Shown: piece after piece, positions 49,196 to 58,972 of the stretch
Layout of the letters: each line of letters begins with the position of its first letter
How positions within the stretch are numbered: the first letter of the stretch is position 1
IMG/VR virus record: IMGVR_UViG_3300021600_000005
Span: 26,169 to 90,168 of that record
Origin: a virus
Length of the DNA stretch: 64,000 nt
Direction: 5' to 3' (one strand)
Position numbers and translations under genes: made by a program
Notes under the pieces: generated by a model
What the model was told of the DNA's origin: nothing
What the model saw: only the letters and a program-made list of their open reading frames with translations
The model's database searches: none

Positions 49196-50713
49196 ATGTC
49201 AAACAAAAAATCTCTAGTAGAAGAAGCTATTATCCAAATGAAAAATTTGGAGGAAACCGTAGCTCAAAACGCAAAAGGAATACTTGCTTCAACAATGAAG
49301 AAAGAAATCAAAGACTTAGTTAAAGAATCTATCGTATCTGAAAAAGATGACGATGAGATTGACTCTAATGTCAAAATGGATATGGATACCAATTCTGATG
49401 AAGATGACGTTGAAGTAGATATGAATGTTGATTCTGATGAAGATGATACTGACATGGATATGAACATGGATTCTGATAAAGATGACATGGATATGGACAT
49501 GGATGTTAATTCTAATGAAGATGATATGGATATGGACGAACCTATCGACCTTACAAAACATTCTGATGAAGAAGTTATGAAAGTTTTCAAACTTATGGGA
49601 CCTAATGACCAAATTATTGTTACTAAAGATAATTCAGGAAATATTAACCTCAAAGATGGGGGTAATGATACTGAATATATGTTAGTTGGCGAAAATGAGG
49701 AAGAATATTATAACCAAGAAATGAGTGAAGATGATGAAGATGATGACGATTCAGATGACATGTATATGAGTAATGTTGATAATCAAGATATGGATATGGG
49801 AACAAATGACTCATCAATTGAAGATATCATTAATGATGTTTTTGGTAGCTCTGAAGAAATGGGAGAACAAGAAGATGAATTTTTAGATGATGAAGATTCA
49901 GAAGTTGTTTATGAAATTGAAATGGATGAAGAAGATGATTCTATGGAAATGGATGAAGATGATGATTCTATGGAAATGGATGAAGAAGAAGAAGACGAAG
50001 AATATATGTCTGAATCTAAAATGTCTATTAAACCTAAAGGCGTTGGAATGGGAAGTCCAAAATTCAAATATTCGTCTAAACCAAATCAAGGTCAAGGTTT
50101 TAAAACAAAAATGAAGCAAGGTAACCTTAAAATGGGTACTGGTAAACCTAAATTCGAATTCAAAGAAGGTGAAAATCTTGATATGGAAATGACTGAAGTT
50201 AAACCAAAATTCAAAAAGTTTGAAACTAAAGAAGCATCACGTACTTACGGAAATGGGTCTAAATCTGGTCGTGGTTTAAGAAAAGGTCACACACCAAATA
50301 GAAACTTAACTTTCGAAAGTAAAACAAATAATGAAATTCAAATTCTTAGAGAGAAAAATGAAGAGTACAGAAAAGCACTTAACGTTTTTCGTAATAAATT
50401 GACTGAAGTTGCGGTTTTCAATTCAAACTTAGCTTACGCTACACGTTTGTTCACTGAACACACAACCTCAAAACACGAAAAAATCAATATCCTTAGACGA
50501 TTTGATGGTGTTGAATCAATTAAAGAATCTAAAAATTTGTACAAATCAATAAAGGACGAATTATTAAATACAACAAACCAAACAATGAATGAATCAATTG
50601 AAAGAAAAATTGAAAACACTCCTGTTACCGGTTCAGTTAATTTAATTGAGTCAAAAACATATGAAAACCCTCAATTCGCAAGAATGAAGGACCTTATGTC
50701 AAAAATAAAATAA
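49196..50713 (+). CDS. gp22: Acidic prohead scaffold protein (gp22-like)
   Basis: A 505-residue protein directly before the capsid gene, in the position of T4 gp22. Helical start (LVEEAIIQMKNLEETVAQNA), long repetitive acidic region of D/M/N runs (DMDMNMDSD... type, about residues 60-125, and EMDEDDDSMEMDEEEEDEE near 245-265), basic middle (GSPKFKYSSKPNQGQGF), and a conserved-looking helical C-terminus (ILREKNEEYRKALNVFRNKL). (V/I)xE sites occur near the start (KESIVSE/K). The scaffold is expected to be degraded by the protease. Acidic repeats much longer than in T4. Confidence 0.82.
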   Translation: MSNKKSLVEEAIIQMKNLEETVAQNAKGILASTMKKEIKDLVKESIVSEKDDDEIDSNVKMDMDTNSDEDDVEVDMNVDSDEDDTDMDMNMDSDKDDMDMDMDVNSNEDDMDMDEPIDLTKHSDEEVMKVFKLMGPNDQIIVTKDNSGNINLKDGGNDTEYMLVGENEEEYYNQEMSEDDEDDDDSDDMYMSNVDNQDMDMGTNDSSIEDIINDVFGSSEEMGEQEDEFLDDEDSEVVYEIEMDEEDDSMEMDEDDDSMEMDEEEEDEEYMSESKMSIKPKGVGMGSPKFKYSSKPNQGQGFKTKMKQGNLKMGTGKPKFEFKEGENLDMEMTEVKPKFKKFETKEASRTYGNGSKSGRGLRKGHTPNRNLTFESKTNNEIQILREKNEEYRKALNVFRNKLTEVAVFNSNLAYATRLFTEHTTSKHEKINILRRFDGVESIKESKNLYKSIKDELLNTTNQTMNESIERKIENTPVTGSVNLIESKTYENPQFARMKDLMSKIK

Positions 50714-50745
50714 AATAAAAAATAAAAAAACAAAACAAAACTAAA

Positions 50746-52602
50746 ATGGGAGCATTATTAGAATCAGGTCTTGTTGGTAACATAGGTTTAAAACACCTTA
50801 AGGTTATTAAAGAAGATACTATTAACAAATGGGACAAATTAGGGTTCCTTGAAGGTCTTAAAGGCCACCTAAAAGAAAATGTTGCGCAGTTATATGAAAA
50901 CCAAGCGTCACATTTAATAAACGAAGCGACTTCAGATGGTGCATCAGGTTCTTTTGAAACTGTTGTATTTCCAATTGTAAGACGTGTGTTTTCTAAATTA
51001 TTAGCTAACGATATTGTATCTGTACAAGCTATGAACTTACCTATTGGTAAATTATTCTTCTTTATTCCTAAAATTCAAGGATATAGTGGAGCAACTGGAG
51101 CTAACGCTCAATACAACCCAGATTCTGGAGACCATTATTCACCTTTAGGTTCTAATGGAGCACCAGCATCAAACACTGCGGGTTACACAGGTGCTGGAAC
51201 TTACGCTAAGAATCTTTATGATTTATATTATGAAGGTACTGAACCAGGTCTTGACCCAGGTGGACTTTTTGACTACTCAAAAGGTCGTTGGTCAGCAATT
51301 ACTGCTGCAGCATCAATCCAAAAATGGTATAATGGTTCTTTACAAGACGCTGTTATTTCAGGAACTAGTAATGCTAGTGGACTTATTGCTGGTGGTAACA
51401 TAAGAAAAGTTATTATCAAAATGAATGGTTTTGCTGATACCGGAGCTGGTAAATTAATCGGTCCTGATGGTAATGAAATGGACACTGAATCTTTCCTTTC
51501 TGACTTAATTGTTTATACTGGAGCTGGTTTATCAATGGTAGCAGGTACTCCTTGTACTGTTTCTACTGGTCCATTATTATATAGAGTTGTTACTCAACAA
51601 TATGGTAGCGGTATCGTTAACGGAATAAATACAACAACATCAACTTCATGGCCTTCTACAGGTAATGGTGGTTCATTCAGAAATGTTTGTAACGCAAATG
51701 GTGAAATTTATTTAGAAGTTGACTTATCTTGTCCAGTTTGTGCTGATTGTAACGCAACATCTTTAGATGGTTACACTGGTACAACTATATCAACTGGTCA
51801 AACTAGTACTTCATTCTATTGTGCATGGAAACGTTACGAAACTCTTGAATTTGAAGACAAAATCGGTGAGGTTTCTTTTGATTTAGATTCTGTTACAGTT
51901 TCTGTGACTGAAAGAAAATTAAGAGCTCAGTGGTCTCCAGAATTAGCTCAAGACGTTGCGGCTTTCCACAACATTGATGCTGAAGCTGAATTAACCGCTT
52001 TATTATCTGAACAAGTTGCAGCTGAAATCGACCGTGAAATCCTTCGTGATTTACGTAAAGGTGCAGCTTGGCAATTACGTTGGGATTATAATGGTTGGAG
52101 AAGAATTTCTGCAACAACCTCTTATACTCAAAAAGATTGGAACCAAACATTAATTACAACAATTAACCAATTATCTGCTCAAATTCACAAGTCAACTCTT
52201 CGTGGTGGAGCTAACTGGATTGTTGTATCAAGTGAGGTTTCTGCAATCTTTGATGATTTAGAATACTTCCACGTATCTAACGCTTCACCTGAGCAAGACC
52301 AATACAACATGGGTATTGAAAGAGTAGGTACATTAGCAGGTCGTTACCAAGTGTATCGTGACCCTTATTTCCCAGCTAACCAAGTGTTAATTGGACATAA
52401 AGGTACTTCGTTACTTGATACTGGTTACATCTACGCACCGTACGTACCATTACAATTAACACCTACAATGTATAACCCGTTTAATTTTACTCCAATAAAA
52501 GGAATAATGACAAGGTATGCTAAGAAGATGGTTAATAACAGATTCTACGCTAGAATTACCGTTGACGGTGTTCGTACTTTTGATTTAAGAGAATTAAGAT
52601 AA
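50746..52602 (+). CDS. gp23: Major capsid protein (gp23-like)
   Basis: A 618-residue HK97-fold capsid protein of the T4 gp23 family. Residues 1-60 form a propeptide ending LINE/ATSDGA, a clean gp21-type site close to where T4 gp23 is cut. Then FETVVFPIVRRVFSKLLAND and MNLPIGKLFFFIPK. Later VTVSVTERKLRAQWSPELAQ, DAEAELTALLSEQVAAEIDR and YVPLQLTPTMYNPFNFTP are gp23 hallmarks. An insertion (about 120-370) is rich in Gly/Thr/Ser. G+C at codon third positions is higher than in the neighbours, consistent with high expression. Confidence 0.96.
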   Translation: MGALLESGLVGNIGLKHLKVIKEDTINKWDKLGFLEGLKGHLKENVAQLYENQASHLINEATSDGASGSFETVVFPIVRRVFSKLLANDIVSVQAMNLPIGKLFFFIPKIQGYSGATGANAQYNPDSGDHYSPLGSNGAPASNTAGYTGAGTYAKNLYDLYYEGTEPGLDPGGLFDYSKGRWSAITAAASIQKWYNGSLQDAVISGTSNASGLIAGGNIRKVIIKMNGFADTGAGKLIGPDGNEMDTESFLSDLIVYTGAGLSMVAGTPCTVSTGPLLYRVVTQQYGSGIVNGINTTTSTSWPSTGNGGSFRNVCNANGEIYLEVDLSCPVCADCNATSLDGYTGTTISTGQTSTSFYCAWKRYETLEFEDKIGEVSFDLDSVTVSVTERKLRAQWSPELAQDVAAFHNIDAEAELTALLSEQVAAEIDREILRDLRKGAAWQLRWDYNGWRRISATTSYTQKDWNQTLITTINQLSAQIHKSTLRGGANWIVVSSEVSAIFDDLEYFHVSNASPEQDQYNMGIERVGTLAGRYQVYRDPYFPANQVLIGHKGTSLLDTGYIYAPYVPLQLTPTMYNPFNFTPIKGIMTRYAKKMVNNRFYARITVDGVRTFDLRELR

Positions 52603-52629
52603 TTAATTTTTTAAAATAATTAACAAATA

Positions 52630-52655
52630 AAAAGGGACTTATAGTCCCTTTTTTG
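52630..52655 (+). terminator. Terminator after the capsid gene
   Basis: Ten-base perfect stem AAAAGGGACT/AGTCCCTTTT, loop TAT, T run. It separates the capsid transcript from the convergent endonuclease gene. Confidence 0.88.
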
Positions 52656-54269
52656 TTATAATAACATTTCGTATTTTAAATTTCCAGTGTCCCAAATTTT
52701 ATCATAACCTAATTCGGACATTATTTGTGATTCGCTTTTATTTTTATTATGTCCCATTTTGACTAATTTATCTTTACGATAATTAAATCTATGTTCTCTA
52801 ATGTCGTATTTTTTAGTGTAAGAATAATTTGGTTTAGTTTCACCAATAAAATTAAAACCTATCTTAGAATAAAAACAATAATCGTTTGTTGGTGACCAGT
52901 TTCTATTTGAATATGTAATTATTTTTTTTGGTGAATAATTTTTAATAAAAAAATTTAATAATTTTGTAAATCCGCCAACAACATTATTTGAACAAAACCT
53001 ATATAGTTCATATTCGTTTTCATTTTTAATTTTATTACCTAAAACATTTCTTAATTTACCAAACGACATTACACTTACTATTTCATCATTATGTTTTAAT
53101 CCTAAATAAATTGAAGACTTATCATTACCCTGTAAATGGTTTTTATTAAGGAAGTCGCTTTTTTGTTTACTAGTTAAAATAATTATTTTACAATTTCTAG
53201 CATATAATTTAAAATTATTTTTATGTAATAAGTTAATAATTCTATCTTTTACTATGTTCTTTTTCATTAACCATTCATCCGAAAAAATGTGTATTAAATG
53301 TATTTTTTTATTAACGCATTTAATTGTTTTATCAATATGGTAATTTTTATGTTTTCCTCTTTTTTCTGAATGCCAATATAAACCATTGTATTCTATTGCA
53401 ACATTATATTCGGGTAAAAATAAATCTAACTCAACACCTCCCAATTGTTTTTTATCACATACTTTGACAACAACACCTAAATCACTTATAAATTTTTCAA
53501 TTTCTTTTTCAGAGTTACTCCTATAAGAATGATTAATTTCACAATTATTTAAATTAGTAATAAATTCATTTTTGGTATTATTAGAAATTAATGAATTTTC
53601 ACCAAATTTATTTTTATAATCATTAATTGTTGTCTCATGTAATAACAAATGGGTGTTAGATATTGTTTTAAATTGTTCTCCGCATAAATTACAAGTAATG
53701 TAATTTTCAGAATCTGAAAATAAAACTTCTCTGTCTATTAAATTTGAATATGTTGTGAATAACTTTAATTCCGATGGAAATTTTTTAACGTATTCGCTAA
53801 TCGATGTGTGATTTTTTTCAATATGTTTAGATAATGCTCCGGTCTTATTAGTAATGTCTTTAGTTGACCAATTACATTCTAAACAATTAATTACATTATC
53901 GTTAATTTTAGGAACAAGGTTAAAATAATTAAAATGCCAATATTTTCCTGTGTCATTTAAATACATTCTTCTTTTAAACGATGAAGGTATTTTTTCATTT
54001 GGGGAGCATTTTTTAATATGTGTTATTATACCACCACTTTTATTTTCTATATCGTCGTATTTTTTACCACATGTTTTACAAGACAATATTAAATTTGAGT
54101 ATTCAACTTTTTCAATAAAAATATGTTTTATTTGACCTCCTTTAGATTTTATTGGAATGTTGTTTTCTAATAAAATTTTTTTAAGTTTTAATTTTCCTAT
54201 ATTAAATTCTTTACATAATGTCTCAATAGAAACGTTTGTTTTGTACTTTTCAATTATTTTATTTATCAT
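52656..54269 (-). CDS. Free-standing homing-endonuclease-like protein
   Basis: A 537-residue protein. The start resembles a helix-turn-helix (IETLCKEFNIGKLKLKKILL). Three Cys/His fingers follow: CKTCGKKY...HIKKC, CLECNWST...HIEKNH, CNLCGEQF...HLLLHE. The catalytic region, about 285-350, has GVELDLFLPEYNVAIEYNGL, WHSEKRGKH and IHIFSDEWL, the layout of Vsr/EDxHD-type homing nucleases. The C-terminal 150 residues (SVMSFGKLRN, YSNRNWSPTND) form the accessory domain often seen with them. No late element upstream. Typical selfish insertion behind a conserved capsid gene. Confidence 0.8.
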   Translation of the reverse strand: MINKIIEKYKTNVSIETLCKEFNIGKLKLKKILLENNIPIKSKGGQIKHIFIEKVEYSNLILSCKTCGKKYDDIENKSGGIITHIKKCSPNEKIPSSFKRRMYLNDTGKYWHFNYFNLVPKINDNVINCLECNWSTKDITNKTGALSKHIEKNHTSISEYVKKFPSELKLFTTYSNLIDREVLFSDSENYITCNLCGEQFKTISNTHLLLHETTINDYKNKFGENSLISNNTKNEFITNLNNCEINHSYRSNSEKEIEKFISDLGVVVKVCDKKQLGGVELDLFLPEYNVAIEYNGLYWHSEKRGKHKNYHIDKTIKCVNKKIHLIHIFSDEWLMKKNIVKDRIINLLHKNNFKLYARNCKIIILTSKQKSDFLNKNHLQGNDKSSIYLGLKHNDEIVSVMSFGKLRNVLGNKIKNENEYELYRFCSNNVVGGFTKLLNFFIKNYSPKKIITYSNRNWSPTNDYCFYSKIGFNFIGETKPNYSYTKKYDIREHRFNYRKDKLVKMGHNKNKSESQIMSELGYDKIWDTGNLKYEMLL

Positions 54270-54354
54270 ATAATAAAATTATACCTAAAATAGGAATAAA
54301 GTCAAATAATTAACTTATTTTTAAATTATTAATTAAAATTGGGATAAATAATAA

Positions 54355-54756
54355 TTATAAATTAGTATTTAACCAACTTTTGTAATTATTACATTCTACC
54401 GATAAATAAATAGAAGAATTGTAAACCACGTCAAAACCAATTGTTAATTGAAATACTGATAATATTGTATCTTTAATTGTTTTTTCATTAATTTTATCTC
54501 CAGAACACTTATTAAAACTCCAACAACTCATATACCAAGTATCATCATGTAAAGTTTCGTCATAACATTTAATATCAAGATTTTCAACCCACCAATCTTT
54601 ATCAATAACTAACGATATTGTTAAAGTGGGAGAATGTTTAAATTTATAGTCAATTAAATCAACATTAACATTGGAGATAAAAGAATATTCTTTTTGTAAT
54701 ATTTTTGTTAAAAGTTTGCCAAATTTTAAATTTTCCGGAATATTTTTACCTCTCAT
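54355..54756 (-). CDS. Hypothetical protein
   Basis: A 133-residue protein (MRGKNIPENLKFGKLLTKIL start; YLSVECNNYKSWLNTNL end), alpha/beta, with several Cys and Trp residues (CYDETLHDDTWYMSCWSFNK). TATTTAT on the coding strand (54767-54761) is four bases upstream, so late-type. No family recognised. Confidence 0.65.
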   Translation of the reverse strand: MRGKNIPENLKFGKLLTKILQKEYSFISNVNVDLIDYKFKHSPTLTISLVIDKDWWVENLDIKCYDETLHDDTWYMSCWSFNKCSGDKINEKTIKDTILSVFQLTIGFDVVYNSSIYLSVECNNYKSWLNTNL

Positions 54757-54800
54757 AGTAATAAATAGTTAACCTGGGGATATTTATAAATAAAAATGTT

Positions 54801-55226
54801 ATGATAAAGAATTATAATTTCAATATATCGGAAGAAGAAAAAAGACAAATTTTAAATCTTCATGAATCAAGAACTAAACGTCATTATTTGATTAATGAAC
54901 AAAAAATTCATTTTAATGATGCAATGGAACTGGAAAATGTAAAAAAAATTCAAGCTCAATTAGGATTTACGGGGGCGGACCTTGATGGTAAACTTGGACC
55001 TAAAACATTGGCGGCAATTACCGCTAAGTTGACTTCACCGGCAGCAGAAGTTAAAAAAGACGATAAAGTAACACCGGCAGCAGAAGTTAAAAAAGACGAT
55101 AAAGTAACACCGGCAGCAGAAGTTAAAAAAGACGATAAAGTAACACCGGCAGCAGAAGTTAAAAAAGACGATAAAGTAACACCTGAAACTCCAAAAATTG
55201 ATTTTTTTAATGATGATAATTATTAA
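54801..55226 (+). CDS. PG-binding protein with leader and tandem repeats
   Basis: A 141-residue protein. Leader NISEEEKRQILNLHES...HYLINE/Q (site after residue 33; same type as in 21261 and 58287). Residues 40-82 form PG_binding_1 (IQAQLGFTGADLDGKLGPKT). The tail is four perfect 12-residue repeats (TPAAEVKKDDKV), encoded by 36-base DNA repeats from about 55035. TATTTATA (54781-54788) is 12 bases upstream. It lacks a catalytic domain, so it may anchor or guide a packaged partner to peptidoglycan. Confidence 0.8.
   Translation: MIKNYNFNISEEEKRQILNLHESRTKRHYLINEQKIHFNDAMELENVKKIQAQLGFTGADLDGKLGPKTLAAITAKLTSPAAEVKKDDKVTPAAEVKKDDKVTPAAEVKKDDKVTPAAEVKKDDKVTPETPKIDFFNDDNY
55045..55188 (+). repeat. 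36-bp tandem repeat, four copies
   Basis: Within the 54801 gene: unit CCGGCAGCAGAAGTTAAAAA + AGACGATAAAGTAACA, four head-to-tail copies with no visible differences (the last one ends ACACCTGAA). Perfect identity points to recent expansion. Confidence 0.85.
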
Positions 55227-55361
55227 TTAATCAAAAATATCTTTTTTATTTTTATACAATTCATTAATTCTTTCAGGTAATCCCTGTAAACATTTGTGAA
55301 ATGTCATTAAATTATTAACACCATAAATACTTAATTTTTCTTCAGGGTATACCGAGTCAAG
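55227..55361 (-). pseudogene. Gene remnant without a start codon
   Basis: On the minus strand a frame reads LDSVYPEEKLSIYGVNNLMT and continues FHKCLQGLPERINEL...FD to a stop. Amino-acid composition is protein-like, but a stop precedes it and no start codon is present except an internal ATG (26 residues left). It directly follows the stop of the 55368 gene, so it could be a decayed gene or a severed C-terminal part. Confidence 0.4.
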
Positions 55362-55367
55362 TTATAG

Positions 55368-55682
55368 TTAATTTGAATTTAATAAGTCATTAAATAATTT
55401 TTCATCAAAAGGTTTAATTATTAATTCTTTATCTTCAAATAAAAATTTAAACAAATTTTCTTGTTCAAATTTTGTTAATTCTTTATCCTCAATCATTTTT
55501 TCAATACAATCTGAAATATTAAAAAAAGGTTTTTTAATTATTTTTGAAACAGGAAAACATTTTGTTTTTAAACCTTGAGTAAAAATCACTGTTTCATTTT
55601 CAAAAATTTCTATTGATTCAATAGTATGTTCGGTATTATCAACTAAGTAAATAATTTTTTCACCAATATTAAAGTTTTCCAT
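55368..55682 (-). CDS. Small hypothetical protein
   Basis: A 104-residue acidic protein. The start (MENFNIGEKIIYLVDNTEHT) looks like a small SH3/KOW-type beta domain; the second half is helical (IEKMIEDKELTKFEQENLFK). Divergent from the 55745 gene. May have lost a C-terminal part, see the adjacent remnant. Confidence 0.62.
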   Translation of the reverse strand: MENFNIGEKIIYLVDNTEHTIESIEIFENETVIFTQGLKTKCFPVSKIIKKPFFNISDCIEKMIEDKELTKFEQENLFKFLFEDKELIIKPFDEKLFNDLLNSN

Positions 55683-55744
55683 AAAACAAAATTACTAATT
55701 TTTTTTATATAAAACAAACTATTTATAATAAAAAATATTTTAGA

Positions 55745-56812
55745 ATGGATGTTAAATACGTTATAAGTGATTTAGAGAAAATACGTTTATTAATAGAATA
55801 TGACATAAGTAAAACACGTTTTGAAAACAACCAGTTTATTAGTGAACAATCAGATTTAAGGGCGGTAACATCATCTGCCGGGGCAACGGCATCATATTAT
55901 GATGGACCATATTTTTCACCTGGAGATTGGGACACTCATGATTTTTTAAACTGTGTTGAAATCACATCGTCTGTGTTAGGTATGTTACCAACACCATTGG
56001 CACCTCTTTTTTGGGGAATTTCGACAATTGCGGGAGTAGCTGACGCTGTAACATATTTTCAGGAAGATGACCCTTATATGGGAACTATGATGATGGCATT
56101 AAGTGTAATTCCAGGTGGTGAACTTTTAAAAATATTCAAATCTAGTAAAGTATTTCAAAAAATTGGAGTTAACGGACTTAAAAAGTTAATTAAATCATAT
56201 AAATCAGGTAATTTACAAAAAGAATCTGTAAAATACTTAAAAGAATTTACAAACATTTTTAAAGAGCCTTCAGTTATTAAACAAGTTAATAAGGGGATTA
56301 TTGAAGCGTCACTATTAGAATTAAAAAATAATTTAAAAAATAAATCGTCAAAATTTTTAATAAACTTTTTAATTTATTTATATAAATTCTCTAAAGGGGT
56401 AGGAAAAATAACATTCAAAGTAGGCGGAACCGTATTTGGTATAGATAAACTATATCTTCTTATTTTTGCGGACAATGAAAAATATTTTAATAGCCGTCAA
56501 AAAAATGAATTACGAATGTTAATAAATAAAACATTGGGAATTACAAGTGCGGTAAAAGATTATGAAAACAATTCTGAAGTTAAAAAACAATTATTGGATA
56601 ATATTGATAAACAATTAAAAAATCCTGAAATGATTGAAGAGGTACTTGGTGATTTAAAAAATGCTACAGTGAAGGATTATGAAAATTTTAACCCTTCAAG
56701 TTTTGATTCAATTCCTAACGCAACAGAAATTGATAATAAACCAAACGCAACAGAAATTGATAATAAACCAAACGTAACTAATTTAAGAAGTGTTAATTCT
56801 TTTATAAAATAA
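55745..56812 (+). CDS. Membrane-active virion-type protein with leader
   Basis: A 355-residue protein. Leader MDVKYVISDLEKIRLLIEYD...NNQFISE/Q (residue 34). Residues 65-125 carry hydrophobic, Gly/Pro-rich segments (SSVLGMLPTPLAPLFWGIST; YMGTMMMALSVIPGGEL), a pattern I associate with phage internal proteins predicted to enter membranes. Another hydrophobic region near 200-245. C-terminus with NATEIDNKP repeats. TATTTATA at 55720-55727. May help DNA or proteins cross the inner membrane; inferred. Confidence 0.68.
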   Translation: MDVKYVISDLEKIRLLIEYDISKTRFENNQFISEQSDLRAVTSSAGATASYYDGPYFSPGDWDTHDFLNCVEITSSVLGMLPTPLAPLFWGISTIAGVADAVTYFQEDDPYMGTMMMALSVIPGGELLKIFKSSKVFQKIGVNGLKKLIKSYKSGNLQKESVKYLKEFTNIFKEPSVIKQVNKGIIEASLLELKNNLKNKSSKFLINFLIYLYKFSKGVGKITFKVGGTVFGIDKLYLLIFADNEKYFNSRQKNELRMLINKTLGITSAVKDYENNSEVKKQLLDNIDKQLKNPEMIEEVLGDLKNATVKDYENFNPSSFDSIPNATEIDNKPNATEIDNKPNVTNLRSVNSFIK

Positions 56813-56836
56813 TTAAAATAAAGATATTTATATATT

Positions 56837-58276
56837 ATGGAAAAAAAAATAATTAACGAAATAACAAGAATCCAAGAATTAATAGGTAAAAAAATACTAG
56901 TAGAAGGAGGCACTCCTACATTGTTTACTAAACTAATTAAATTTTTTGAAAAAAACGTAGGCGACGATGGACTGCCTTTTATGGGGCCATCGAACCCAGA
57001 CCTTAAATTACTAAAAGCTGAAAAAAGTTTATTAAAAAAATTTGATATAATTTTAGATTACGCTAATCATAGTTCGATGATTCGTGAACAATTAATTAAA
57101 TTTATTAATGCAGGAATGCCTCCAGCTGAATTACAAAAACTTAATGATTTTAAAACTTTTTTAATTACATATTCAAATAAAGATAAAACAATCCTTAAAA
57201 ACGCTGTCAATAAAAAATTAGATTTAATGATACCTGATTCTAAGATTAGAGAAATTTATAAACTTGATTTTGATGATTATGTTGACAATTTAAAACCAAC
57301 ACCAATACCGCCTAAAAAAATACCGGTTAAAAAAGTTAAAAAAGTTAAACCCGCGCCAACTAATGTTCCAAAAGATGATAAAATGTTAGGAGATGAAATT
57401 AATAAATCAATTGATGATGCTTTTGTTAATAAAAAAATTCCATTAAAACACATTCGAAGATTTAAAACTGAATTTGAAAAAGCCGTCATTAAACAAGTAG
57501 ATAAAATTCCAAAAGAAACTATTGATAAACTTAATTTTTGTATTAAGGAGTTAGAAAAAATACCAGGTTTGGAACGTCAAAAATTAGTAGAAACTATAGT
57601 AAGTGATTATGAGAGATTATCAGGTAAAAAAATGCCTTTAAGGGAGACACAAAGAATTAAAAACTTTTTATTAGGAAAAAATTTTAATAAAGCGGAATTT
57701 GATGGCACATTTTTTGGGACATTAGGAGCCATTCAGGACAACGCAGTGTCGTTTTTAATACATTGGTTTAGTAAATGTTTGTTATCAACTGGAATTTATG
57801 GTGCAAGTTATGCTGCCGATGCGTTTGCAGAGTTTCATGGTAATGAAAAAGCAAAACAATTAATGTATGACAAAGGTGATACTGCATGGGGAGCGTTTTT
57901 TATTCGAATATTAGGAGGTCCATTTGGACTTCTTTATACAATCATAGCGGATTTTATCCCATCAATGTGGAACTCACTTGTGGCGTTTAAAAACCATAAT
58001 AAAGATGACAGAGGATTTATAAAACGTAAAATTGACAATTTCGGAATGTGGACTTTTAAAAAAGAACTAAAATACAAATATGATGTATTAGACGTTTATA
58101 TTAATCTAATAACAATTAATAAAGACGGATTTCCAGTTTATGATTACAAAGGTACTCAATATGAAATTTATAATGTAGACTTAACAGACGTTAACAAAGC
58201 TCATATAATTATTAAAGGTGAAACACCTGAAGATGATAAAACGTTTTATTTAACGGGACCACAATTTAAAAAATAA
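56837..58276 (+). CDS. Large leader-bearing virion-type protein with membrane segments
   Basis: A 479-residue protein. Leader IINEITRIQELIGKKILVE/G (residue 23), close to that of the 42820 gene. Helical N-terminal half, a PIPPKKIPVKKVKKVKP linker near 155, then helices and a hydrophobic part (LLSTGIYGASYAADAF; FFIRILGGPFGLLYTIIADF). ATATTTATA (56824-56832) ends four bases before the ATG. Probably packaged and membrane-interacting; no named family. Confidence 0.68.
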   Translation: MEKKIINEITRIQELIGKKILVEGGTPTLFTKLIKFFEKNVGDDGLPFMGPSNPDLKLLKAEKSLLKKFDIILDYANHSSMIREQLIKFINAGMPPAELQKLNDFKTFLITYSNKDKTILKNAVNKKLDLMIPDSKIREIYKLDFDDYVDNLKPTPIPPKKIPVKKVKKVKPAPTNVPKDDKMLGDEINKSIDDAFVNKKIPLKHIRRFKTEFEKAVIKQVDKIPKETIDKLNFCIKELEKIPGLERQKLVETIVSDYERLSGKKMPLRETQRIKNFLLGKNFNKAEFDGTFFGTLGAIQDNAVSFLIHWFSKCLLSTGIYGASYAADAFAEFHGNEKAKQLMYDKGDTAWGAFFIRILGGPFGLLYTIIADFIPSMWNSLVAFKNHNKDDRGFIKRKIDNFGMWTFKKELKYKYDVLDVYINLITINKDGFPVYDYKGTQYEIYNVDLTDVNKAHIIIKGETPEDDKTFYLTGPQFKK

Positions 58277-58286
58277 TTTTAAAAAT

Positions 58287-58961
58287 ATGAAAAACAGATT
58301 AATAATAACCAATGAAGAAAAAAATAGAATTTTATCAATACATAAAATTGCTATTAACGAATCTAACATGTCCAAATTTTTAAAAAAAAGTTTGGTAATT
58401 AAAGAACAAGATTTAGATAATGCTCCAAGTGAAAAAAACCCACCCCCTTCAAAAACTAAGGACAAAATTGATAATGTTAAAAAAAAAGGAAAAGAGATTA
58501 TCGATAAAATTAAAGATGTTAAAGATGAAGTAATTGACGACCCAAATAATAATGGTAGTAAGATATCCAGATGGTGGGAGGGGATTCAAGATGACCCAGA
58601 AAATGATGGTACAGTATTAAACAGAAAAAAAACTCCAGGGCAAACTAAAATAGAAAATGCGTGGCAATCTGTTAAATTATATGCTATTCAAAATAAATTA
58701 AAAAGTCATACAGAAACAACTGGCACTCATGATGATGCTAAAACATATTATGATATTAAAGGGACAAAGTTTTACGAAGACGGTTATAAAATGGGAACAG
58801 ATAAAAAACTTGTTCCGTATTTTGAAGATGATGATGCGTTAACAATTGTTTATCCAGATAACAAATCAGAAACTAAAACAGAAACTAAACCAGTTACAAC
58901 ACCTACTCCAACAGTAATTCAAAAACCAACATACACATCTACTGAAGATAAAGACTTTTAA
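58287..58961 (+). CDS. Leader-bearing hydrophilic virion-type protein
   Basis: A 224-residue protein. Leader LIITNEEKNRILSIHKIAIN-E/S (residue 25) with a second site SLVIKE/Q at 40. The rest is Lys/Asp-rich, with a disordered middle and ASP/THR-rich tail (ETKTETKPVTTPTPTVIQKP). Ten bases after the previous gene and no own late element, so likely co-transcribed. Function unknown. Confidence 0.68.
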   Translation: MKNRLIITNEEKNRILSIHKIAINESNMSKFLKKSLVIKEQDLDNAPSEKNPPPSKTKDKIDNVKKKGKEIIDKIKDVKDEVIDDPNNNGSKISRWWEGIQDDPENDGTVLNRKKTPGQTKIENAWQSVKLYAIQNKLKSHTETTGTHDDAKTYYDIKGTKFYEDGYKMGTDKKLVPYFEDDDALTIVYPDNKSETKTETKPVTTPTPTVIQKPTYTSTEDKDF

Positions 58962-58972
58962 TACAATATATT

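Noticed and set aside
49264-50119. Several long ORFs in other frames of the scaffold gene (up to 129 residues)
   Set aside because: Arise from the repetitive GAT/ATG codons of the acidic repeats; low-complexity Ser/Ile/Phe translations.
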